Assembly: GCF_000817785.2 (NCBI RefSeq)
Contig: NZ_JTCM02000039.1
Coordinates: forward strand, 1 to 53,501
DNA from: Hassallia byssoidea VB512170
GTDB lineage: Bacteria; Cyanobacteriota; Cyanobacteriia; Cyanobacteriales; Nostocaceae
Direction of reading: 5' to 3'
DNA length: 53,501 bases
A program made the position numbers and the translations under genes. This document shows positions 17,460-23,606 of this stretch, piece by piece. Below the pieces are notes generated by a model that made no database searches, was not told the origin of the DNA, and worked only from the letters and a program-made list of their open reading frames with translations. Positions within the stretch are counted from its first letter, which is position 1. The number at the start of each line of letters is the position of its first letter.

Positions 17460-17463
17460 AACA

Positions 17464-17655
17464 ATGATCCTTATTCGTACCGTGCGGCAAATTCGTACTG
17501 GTGGAATGATTCCTAGTTTCCGTGCTTGCCAAACTTTAAGCGGTTTGGATTTGTCGAAGAGCGATCGCGCCCGTTGCATTGGTGCATCAGCAAAAATGCT
17601 GGCAAGTGAAGCTCGCAGACAGTGGCACATTAGACAATGGAAAAGAGGTTCCTAA
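17464..17655 (+). CDS. Small protein of unknown function after gvpN
   Basis: 63 residues starting MILIRTVRQIRTGGMIPSFR and ending with a basic helix. The start is the ATG at 17464 because CGGAGGTG sits 6-12 bases upstream, overlapping the gvpN stop; a longer frame from 17401 is rejected. It is clearly translationally coupled to gvpN. I do not recognise a family. Confidence 0.65.
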   Translation: MILIRTVRQIRTGGMIPSFRACQTLSGLDLSKSDRARCIGASAKMLASEARRQWHIRQWKRGS

Positions 17656-17703
17656 TAAAAATTAGGATTTGAGAATCTTTGAGTAGACATAGTTAGTCTC
17701 GGC

Positions 17704-17745
17704 TAGCTACGATAGCGTAGCGTGGCGAAGCCATAGTTACGCCTG
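17704..17745. repeat. Tandem-hairpin dispersed repeat inside the gvpA operon
   Basis: GCTACG / CGTAGC (17706-17711 with 17716-17721) followed directly by TGGC GAA GCCA (17723-17733), in the 187-base gap between the two small genes after gvpN. Same two-hairpin design as at 15535-15576. It could attenuate transcription or set message stability. Confidence 0.5.
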
Positions 17746-17842
17746 TAGATTGTTGGATTTGTCTCCCTAGGATGAAGTGCTGAAATAGACAAGTAGTTGT
17801 ATTGTACAACTATGATAAGTTCTATGTAGCAGGTTTCTACTC

Positions 17843-18115
17843 ATGGCGAATCTTGATAATATCCCAGTACACAGGCTTGACAGCGAACATTATCGTCAAA
17901 TGCTTGTCCGAGACGGCGAACGTCGCTTTCGGGAATGGCATGGCGAGTTTCTCAGGTATCAAGGCGAGTTTCTCAAAGATCAGCATAATCGAATTCGTGA
18001 GCTTGAGAACTTACGCAAGAGCATCTACGCAGATCACAAACGTCGTTCTCAGGAATCGCGCGATGAATTTTTGCGCTACTACTACAAATTCCTTGCTGAA
18101 ATGCGTCGCTACTAG
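17843..18115 (+). CDS. Small charged helical protein, possibly gas-vesicle surface related
   Basis: 90 residues, almost entirely predicted helix, rich in Arg/Glu/Tyr/Phe, with internally repeated aromatic-Leu units (EFLRYQGEFL and EFLRYYYKFL). The pattern of aromatic-hydrophobic pairs on an otherwise charged helix resembles GvpC-type helices, but I see no direct family match. Lies at the end of the gvpA-C-N run, before a hairpin terminator. A GvpC-like or adaptor role is inference from position and composition. Confidence 0.65.
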   Translation: MANLDNIPVHRLDSEHYRQMLVRDGERRFREWHGEFLRYQGEFLKDQHNRIRELENLRKSIYADHKRRSQESRDEFLRYYYKFLAEMRRY

Positions 18116-18125
18116 AAGCTCATCC

Positions 18126-18156
18126 GAGTGCGATCGCCGTTTGGGCGATCGCACTC
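18126..18156 (+). terminator. HIP1-containing terminator hairpin after the gvpA operon
   Basis: A perfect 13-bp stem, GAGTGCGATCGCC paired with GGCGATCGCACTC, around a 5-base loop, starting 10 bases after the preceding stop codon. Both arms contain the HIP1 octamer. No long T-run follows. Confidence 0.6.
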
Positions 18157-18211
18157 TAGCAGAGCATCGCTCATTTGTTTGGCGAACTATTAGGAATTCG
18201 CAAAGGATATT

Positions 18212-18880
18212 ATGAATGAGAAAATTTTACGCCTATTTAGTCGTCAATCCCCCGTGAGCGTACTCGGTCCTGGGCAAAGAGCCGTGATTTGGGTACAAGG
18301 TTGTAGGTTCGCTTGTAAAAATTGTATAGTGCCTGAGTCTTGGGATGAGTCAGCAGGAGAACTGGTGAGCGTGGCAGAAATGGCAGCTTGGGTACTAGCT
18401 CAACCTGGAATTGAGGGGATAACCTTCTCTGGAGGAGAGCCGATGCTGCAAGCAAAGGCACTGGCTGACCTGATAGACTTAGTTCGGGCGAAGGCAGATA
18501 TGGGAGTGGTATGCTATACAGGCTATCGTCTGGAGCAGCTACAACAGCAAGGTACACGAGAACAACAAGAGCTATTGCAGCGAATCGATCTGCTGATAGA
18601 TGGTGTTTACATCGAACAACAGCACGCAGATTTGCTCTGGCGTGGTTCGGCTAACCAGCGATTGTTACCTATGACAGAGCGTTATCAAGCTTTGATTATA
18701 GACCAATTGGCGCAAAAAGAGCGATCGCAAGGTTTACAGTTTTTCATGGAAACAACCGGACAAGTCCAGTTTGTAGGGATTCCCAAGCAACCAGGTTTTC
18801 GTCAAGAATTTGAGTCTCGAATGTTGAGTCGTGGTGTGATTATGAACCCAGTAAAGGAGCCTTGTACAAATCAACCATAA
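18212..18880 (+). CDS. NrdG-like radical-SAM protein without a visible glycyl-radical partner
   Basis: 222 residues. The [4Fe-4S]/SAM site is CRFACKNC with cysteines at 31, 35 and 38 (CxxxCxxC), followed by SGGEP near 73, LLIDG and an NrdG-like opening LGPGQRAVIWVQGC. This is the fold of anaerobic ribonucleotide reductase activase and related activating enzymes. No nrdD or other glycyl-radical enzyme lies in the window. It is 50 bases upstream of the LamG-repeat gene in the same orientation, so its substrate may be a locus-encoded protein. Start ATG has AAAGGA upstream. Confidence 0.85.
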   Translation: MNEKILRLFSRQSPVSVLGPGQRAVIWVQGCRFACKNCIVPESWDESAGELVSVAEMAAWVLAQPGIEGITFSGGEPMLQAKALADLIDLVRAKADMGVVCYTGYRLEQLQQQGTREQQELLQRIDLLIDGVYIEQQHADLLWRGSANQRLLPMTERYQALIIDQLAQKERSQGLQFFMETTGQVQFVGIPKQPGFRQEFESRMLSRGVIMNPVKEPCTNQP

Positions 18881-18931
18881 TGTGCATTAGCGATCGCCAC
18901 GTTTACGTATGCTTAAAGTAGCACCAAGCAG

Positions 18932-21904
18932 ATGCTGACAATCGACAAGTTAAGGGTTGGAGTTGCAGGAATTTCCATTAGCACCCTGCGACGCGGCAAT
19001 CCTCCCATTGACCGTATGGCACAGCAAACTGCGCTCTCCCAAACAACAATGCAGGAAACGCCTCAAAATGACTCTTTCCCAACTGCTCTTAGCTTTAATG
19101 GAGTCAGTGACAAATTGGATATGCCCTATGCTTCCGAGCTAAATCCTACCAGTTTCACAGTAGAAATGTGGGTCATGGTTGGTGGCGGCACGGGCTATCA
19201 GTCTATTGTAGCCTCGGTCGGAGGCTCACCCCTTGAAGGACGCAAGGGCTACCTTTTCTGCGTCACGCCTTCCCAGCAATGGCAGTTCTGGTTGGGGAAT
19301 GGGGAGCCACGGGCATTCTGGCGAGTCCTGACTGGACCAAAGGTAAGACCTGGTGAGTGGGCACATCTGGCAGGAACTTATGACCGAAACGAAGAGACAA
19401 TGACGTTCTATGTCAATGGGCAGGAAGTAGGACGACAAATTGATGTGCAATACTATCCTAATGACCGCAATCCCATGCGCGTCGGCGCAGGCGCTACAGA
19501 GCAGTTGGGGGCAAGTCCTTGCTTTTTCTGCGGCAAGATTACTGAGGTTCATATTTGGGACAGAGTCTTGAGTATCACTGAGATTGAAGCACTTTCAGTC
19601 CAGCAGTCAATCGAAATTCAAGCAGAACCCATTAGCGAAATCGACTCTCCTGAGTCTGCTTCTGTGAAGCAAGATATCCACGGCACTGTCAGACCATTGC
19701 CAAGTAAGGATACTCCCGCCCCAGATTTATCAAAGCCGGGTACTGGTACTGTGCCGAGCGTCACCCCTACTCCCTCAAATCTAAATAAAAATACTGTTAC
19801 CCCAGATTCATCAAAGCCGGGTACTGGTACTGTGCCGACAGTCACCCCTACTCCCTCAAAGCCAAGTATTGAAAAACCTATTACTCCGCCAGTTGTCGAA
19901 CAACCTCTCGCTTTGAAGCAACCCAGCACAGTTACTTCTATGTCTGACCCCCCACTCCTTCTCTGGCAAATTGGTAGACCTGGTCAAGGCGGAATACCGA
20001 TTCCAACAGGTGCTTGGACACAAGTATATAATTATATTATTAGCACAGACCCTGACCCCGTTAATCGTCCGGTCATTCCTTCTTGCCTGGTTCCTCCTAG
20101 TGCCAGCAAAATTCCTAACTCAACCAGCCAGCTGAACATTCATTTTGTCCTGCTAGATAATTATACTGAAGGTCAATTAGTTCTTTGTTATGACCGCTAC
20201 GGTTCTGGGGAAGACAATATATTTCTGGACGGGCAACTCATTGCCAAGACACCTGGTGCAGATAAAGTCCAGCTGAAGCAAACTCAAATACCATTAGGAG
20301 TCGTCCTCAAAGGACTTCACACGCTCTCCATTACAGTATCAAACAGTGCGGATAGCGCACACGTCATCGACTACCTGCAACTCCAAACCTCTAAACCTAT
20401 GCTTTCCAACCTCACGTCCCAACTTTCGCCCTCAGGCAATCAGCCCCGTAGAGGCAATCGACCAGCTTCTCAAAACGCCCAAGCTCAAGGCGGTCAAGGA
20501 GGTGGGCTGCTAGGCGGATTGGTATCTCCAGTAACAGGTATCGTCGGTCAGGTGGCAGGTGCTGCCGGAAACCCTGCCGAATTGGTTGGTGGATTGGTCG
20601 GTCAGGTGGCAGGTGCTGCCGGAAACCCTGCCGAATTGGTTGGTGGGTTAGTCGGTCAGGTGGCAGGTGCTGCCGGAAATCCTGCCGAATTGGTTGGTGG
20701 ATTGGTCGGTCAAGTGGCAGGTGCTGCCGGAAACCCTGCCGAATTGGTTGGTGGATTGGTCGGTCAAGTGGCAGGTGCTGCCGGAAACCCTGCCGAATTG
20801 GTCGGTGGATTGGTCGGTCAGGTAGCAGGTGCTGCTGGAAACCCTGCCGGACTGGTCGGTGGATTGGTCGGTCAGGTGGCAGGTGCTGCTGGAAACCCTG
20901 CCGGACTGGTTGGTGGGTTAGCCGGTCAAGTGGCAGGTGCTGCCGAATTGGTTGGTGGATTAGCCGGTCAGGTGGCAGGTGCTGCCGGAAATCCGGCAGG
21001 ATTGGTTGGTGGATTGGTCGGTCAGGTGGCAGGTGCTGCCGGAAACCCTGCCGGACTGGTCGGTGGATTAGCCGGTCAGGTGGCAGGTGCTGCCGGAAAC
21101 CCTGCCGGACTGGTCGGTGGGTTAGCCGGTCAGGTGGCAGGTGCTGCCGGAAACCCTGCCGAATTGGTCGGTGGATTAGCCGGTCAGGTGGCAGGTGCTG
21201 CTGGAAACCCTGCCGAATTGGTCGGTGGATTGGTCGGTCAGGTGGCAGGTGCTGCCGGAAATCCTGCCGGACTGGTCGGTGGATTAGTCGGTCAGGTGGC
21301 AGGTGCTGCCGGAAACCCTGCCGGACTGGTCGGTGGATTAGCTGGTCAGGTGGCAGGATTGGCGGGCGGATTACCAGGGCAATCTGCCGCAGGTTCAGGA
21401 AACCATCCTGCGGTCGCAACTGCCCTATCCGTCGAAGTCGTTGTCCAACTGGCTGGATTAGTCAATCAGTTGAGTGCGTTAATCGCCCAGCTCGGTCAGA
21501 TGCTCAATCAACTTGGAATAGTCAATCAATCTGCCGCAAGGGGGATGTTACCACCTCAACAGCTTGCTCATTTATCACCTCAACAGCTTGCTCATTTATC
21601 ACCTCAACAGCTTGCACAAGTGTATGCAGCAGCACAGCAAGTGCCCGGAACGACACCTCAAGTTGCATCCCCAATGCCAGCCCTATCACCTCAACAGCTT
21701 GCACAACTGCATGAAGCGGCACGGCAAATTCTGGGAATTGTACCTCAAGTTCCCTCCCCAATGGCTGGTCTATCACCTCAACAGCTTGCACAAGTGTATG
21801 CAGCAGCACAACAAGCTCCCGGAATGGCATCTCAAGTTCCACCCGGAATGGCAGCCCTGCCACCGGAACTGCTAGCTCAACTGGTGTATGGACTCCAGCG
21901 GTAG
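18932..21904 (+). CDS. Giant LamG protein with glycine-rich 18-residue repeats
   Basis: 990 residues. About 45-225: LamG/jelly-roll domain closely paralogous to LamG1 of the LamG-GvpF/L fusion (both share the FNG...D.(I/M)PYA...NPTSFTVEM opening). About 235-345: Pro/Thr linker with SKPGTGTVP repeats. About 350-495: a beta-sandwich, carbohydrate-binding-like domain (WQIGRPGQGG, INYLQL-type end). About 536-812: some sixteen GGLVGQVAGAAGNPAELV units (18 residues, one lacking GNPA). About 865-990: Gln/Ala-rich helical repeats LSPQQLAQVYAAAQQ. There is no N-terminal signal peptide. Glycine-zipper spacing in the repeat could insert into or stack along a hydrophobic shell. The start could instead be the ATG at 19016 or 19049. 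Confidence 0.82.
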   Translation: MLTIDKLRVGVAGISISTLRRGNPPIDRMAQQTALSQTTMQETPQNDSFPTALSFNGVSDKLDMPYASELNPTSFTVEMWVMVGGGTGYQSIVASVGGSPLEGRKGYLFCVTPSQQWQFWLGNGEPRAFWRVLTGPKVRPGEWAHLAGTYDRNEETMTFYVNGQEVGRQIDVQYYPNDRNPMRVGAGATEQLGASPCFFCGKITEVHIWDRVLSITEIEALSVQQSIEIQAEPISEIDSPESASVKQDIHGTVRPLPSKDTPAPDLSKPGTGTVPSVTPTPSNLNKNTVTPDSSKPGTGTVPTVTPTPSKPSIEKPITPPVVEQPLALKQPSTVTSMSDPPLLLWQIGRPGQGGIPIPTGAWTQVYNYIISTDPDPVNRPVIPSCLVPPSASKIPNSTSQLNIHFVLLDNYTEGQLVLCYDRYGSGEDNIFLDGQLIAKTPGADKVQLKQTQIPLGVVLKGLHTLSITVSNSADSAHVIDYLQLQTSKPMLSNLTSQLSPSGNQPRRGNRPASQNAQAQGGQGGGLLGGLVSPVTGIVGQVAGAAGNPAELVGGLVGQVAGAAGNPAELVGGLVGQVAGAAGNPAELVGGLVGQVAGAAGNPAELVGGLVGQVAGAAGNPAELVGGLVGQVAGAAGNPAGLVGGLVGQVAGAAGNPAGLVGGLAGQVAGAAELVGGLAGQVAGAAGNPAGLVGGLVGQVAGAAGNPAGLVGGLAGQVAGAAGNPAGLVGGLAGQVAGAAGNPAELVGGLAGQVAGAAGNPAELVGGLVGQVAGAAGNPAGLVGGLVGQVAGAAGNPAGLVGGLAGQVAGLAGGLPGQSAAGSGNHPAVATALSVEVVVQLAGLVNQLSALIAQLGQMLNQLGIVNQSAARGMLPPQQLAHLSPQQLAHLSPQQLAQVYAAAQQVPGTTPQVASPMPALSPQQLAQLHEAARQILGIVPQVPSPMAGLSPQQLAQVYAAAQQAPGMASQVPPGMAALPPELLAQLVYGLQR
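20539..21368 (+). repeat. 54-base tandem repeat array in the LamG gene
   Basis: About sixteen copies of a 54-base unit coding an 18-residue glycine/alanine/valine repeat. Two codon-level variants alternate (V/A at position 4 and E/G at position 16 of the unit), and one unit is 42 bases. Copies are nearly identical, which implies ongoing homogenisation and probable length variation between strains. Confidence 0.95.
21550..21870 (+). repeat. Gln/Ala-rich coding repeats at the C-terminus
   Basis: The 33-base word TCACCTCAACAGCTTGC recurs five times (about 21550-21790). It encodes SPQQLA(Q/H) helical units spaced about 38 residues apart where complete, each followed by VYAAAQQ or LHEAARQ and a Pro-rich turn. 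Confidence 0.85.
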
Positions 21905-22241
21905 GTAGCCAAGCAAATTGTGTAGGGGCGAACTGTGAGTAGGTTATAAGGACGGCAGGCTGAAAACCCTTGAGGAATAGCAACGTAGTTGCGAATTCTG
22001 TACTAAAGGTGCGGGGACGGCAGGTGCTACAACTTTCTCGGCACGTTTTGGGGGGAAGCGGAGGAACATAAGCTGACGAGTGGAAAATACGCAACGCACT
22101 GCCTCATGAAAGCCGATGTAGGCGTTTACGCCAATGCGAGTGCAATCTTTTTAATATCTTCTCCCAAAGGGAGACGCTGCACGAACAGATACGTTATGTA
22201 ATTTGTGCTAACATAAGCATAGTAGTTGGTTAGGTCGAGCC
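21905..22241. other. Unassigned 337-base gap left of the TnpB gene
   Basis: No coding frame is convincing. GACGGCAGG occurs twice (about 21952 and 22017). The segment 21930-22110 is relatively GC-rich, reads like structured RNA, and could be a left end of the IS or a remnant of a larger element. A TCTCCC AAA GGGAGA hairpin (22160-22174) opens a copy of the dispersed repeat also found inside tnpB. The left boundary of the IS cannot be set by eye. Confidence 0.35.
22160..22190. repeat. Dispersed repeat TCTCC-N3/4-GGAGACGCT family, copy 1
   Basis: TCTCCC AAA GGGAGA (22160-22174) continuing into CGCTGCACGAAC. The same core is at 22550-22576 (inside tnpB) and, reverse-complemented, at 38476-38517. 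Confidence 0.7.
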
Positions 22242-23591
22242 ATGATAATCTACGAGTTCAAGGTTAAAGGCAAAGATGAGCAGTATCGTGCAATAGACGA
22301 TGCTATTCGTGCCAGTCAATTTATCCGAAATAAGTGTTTACGCTATTGGATGGACAATGAAGGCACAAGTTTAAATCGATACGACTTAAACAAATATTGT
22401 GCTGTGTTAGCTGCTGAATTTTCCTTTGCGGATGAACTCAATTCAATGGCTCGACAATCTGCGGCTGAACGTGCTTGGAGCGCAATAGCTCGGTTTTACG
22501 ATAACTGTAAAAAGCGCAAAGTTGAGCCAGCGCTGCGTCCGGGTTTCCCTCTCCTTACGGAGACGCTACGCGAACGTGCTGGCTCTGGCGTTGGAGCGGA
22601 GGCTTCCTCCGCTCCAACCTTTGTAAGAGGGAAAGTTAAAGGATCGAGCGGGTATCCAAAGTTTAAAAAACACTGTCGTTCTGTTGAATACAAAACAAGC
22701 GGTTGGAAACTTTCTGCTACCCGCAAGGCAATAACTTTCTCGGACAAGAAGGGAATAGGAACTTTGAAGTTAAAGGGAACCTATGACCTCAACTACTATG
22801 ACATCAAACAAATTAAACGTGTCCGTTTAGTGCGTCGCGCCCAGGGGTACTACGCTCAATTTGCGATTGATGTTGACCTGAAAATTGAGACACAGCCAAC
22901 AGGTCAAGTAGTAGGTATTGACTTGGGATTGAAATATTTCATTGCTGATAACAGAGGTAATGTAGAGCAATCTCCTCAGTTTTACCGTAAGTCTGAAAAA
23001 CAGTTAAACCGTGCTAACCGCAAAAAATCCAAGAAATACGATAAGGCAAGGAAGAAAGCCAAGAAAGCGCAATCAACCAACTACCACAAAGCCAGAAACA
23101 GGTATGCTCGGAAACATTTAAGAGTAAGTAGGCAGCGAAAAGAGTATTGCAAGAGACTAGCGTACTCCGTCATCCAATCTAACGATTTGGTAGCCTATGA
23201 AGACTTGAATGTGAAGGGACTGGTAAGAAACCGACATTTGGCTAAATCTATCAGTGATGCTGGTTGGTCAACTTTCAGGTCATGGTTGGAGTATCTTGGT
23301 CACAAATATGGGAAAGTCACAGTAGCTGTACCTCCCCACAACACAAGCCAAAATTGCTCTAACTGCGGCAAAAAAGTGAAAAAATCTCTGTCTACCAGAA
23401 CTCATGTTTGTCCGCATTGTGGTTTTGTAGAAGATAGAGATGTGAACGCAGCTATCAACATCCTAAAATTAGGACTTAGTACCGTGGGGCACACGGGAAC
23501 TTACGCTTGGGGAGATTTGCCCTCTTGGGCGATTGGTGCAAACCTGTCGTCTAACGGCAAGTCATTGAACCAAGAATCCCCGTCTCAATAG
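22242..23591 (+). CDS. tnpB: IS200/IS605-family TnpB (RNA-guided nuclease/transposon protein)
   Basis: 449 residues. RuvC-type catalytic residues are all present: Asp in VGIDLGLKYF, Glu in VAYEDLNVKG, Asp in EDRDVNAAIN. The zinc ribbon CSNCGKK...CPHCG is intact. TnpB proteins are omega-RNA-guided nucleases that help keep IS200/IS605 elements at their sites. No tnpA (Y1 transposase) is present, so the element is non-autonomous. Residues about 95-128 are a ~33-codon insertion coded by a palindromic dispersed repeat, not seen in usual TnpB. The gene ends one base before the next start codon region, inside the element's right-end hairpin. Confidence 0.93.
   Translation: MIIYEFKVKGKDEQYRAIDDAIRASQFIRNKCLRYWMDNEGTSLNRYDLNKYCAVLAAEFSFADELNSMARQSAAERAWSAIARFYDNCKKRKVEPALRPGFPLLTETLRERAGSGVGAEASSAPTFVRGKVKGSSGYPKFKKHCRSVEYKTSGWKLSATRKAITFSDKKGIGTLKLKGTYDLNYYDIKQIKRVRLVRRAQGYYAQFAIDVDLKIETQPTGQVVGIDLGLKYFIADNRGNVEQSPQFYRKSEKQLNRANRKKSKKYDKARKKAKKAQSTNYHKARNRYARKHLRVSRQRKEYCKRLAYSVIQSNDLVAYEDLNVKGLVRNRHLAKSISDAGWSTFRSWLEYLGHKYGKVTVAVPPHNTSQNCSNCGKKVKKSLSTRTHVCPHCGFVEDRDVNAAINILKLGLSTVGHTGTYAWGDLPSWAIGANLSSNGKSLNQESPSQ
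22540..22625. repeat. Palindromic dispersed repeat inserted in frame in tnpB
   Basis: Contains the TCTCC-TTAC-GGAGACGCTACGCGAACG core (22550-22576) and a perfect 12-bp hairpin TTGGAGCGGAGG (22591-22602) / CCTCCGCTCCAA (22606-22617) with a 3-base loop. It is open in the tnpB frame and adds about 30 residues. Confidence 0.8.
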
Positions 23592-23599
23592 ATGCGGGG
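23578..23599 (+). other. Right-end hairpin of the IS200/IS605 element
   Basis: CCCCGTCT paired with AGA(TG)CGGGG; the tnpB stop (23589-23591) lies at its loop and first 3' stem bases. In this family the strand of the right end, together with the 3' end of tnpB, also forms the omega RNA that guides TnpB, so this stretch is probably transcribed and functional. Confidence 0.6.
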
Positions 23600-23606
23600 A
23601 GTGTCA

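Noticed and set aside
17401-17463. Upstream extension of the small gene after gvpN
   Set aside because: Overlaps gvpN in another frame; the ribosome-binding site points to the ATG at 17464.
20539-21368. Possible CRISPR array
   Set aside because: Units are directly adjacent 54-base coding copies with no unique spacers and fit one reading frame.
20412-21419. 335-residue minus-strand open frame of repeated HLPPDRLIHRPVRQ units
   Set aside because: It is the antisense shadow of the 54-base coding repeat of the LamG gene; the plus frame has domain support on both sides.
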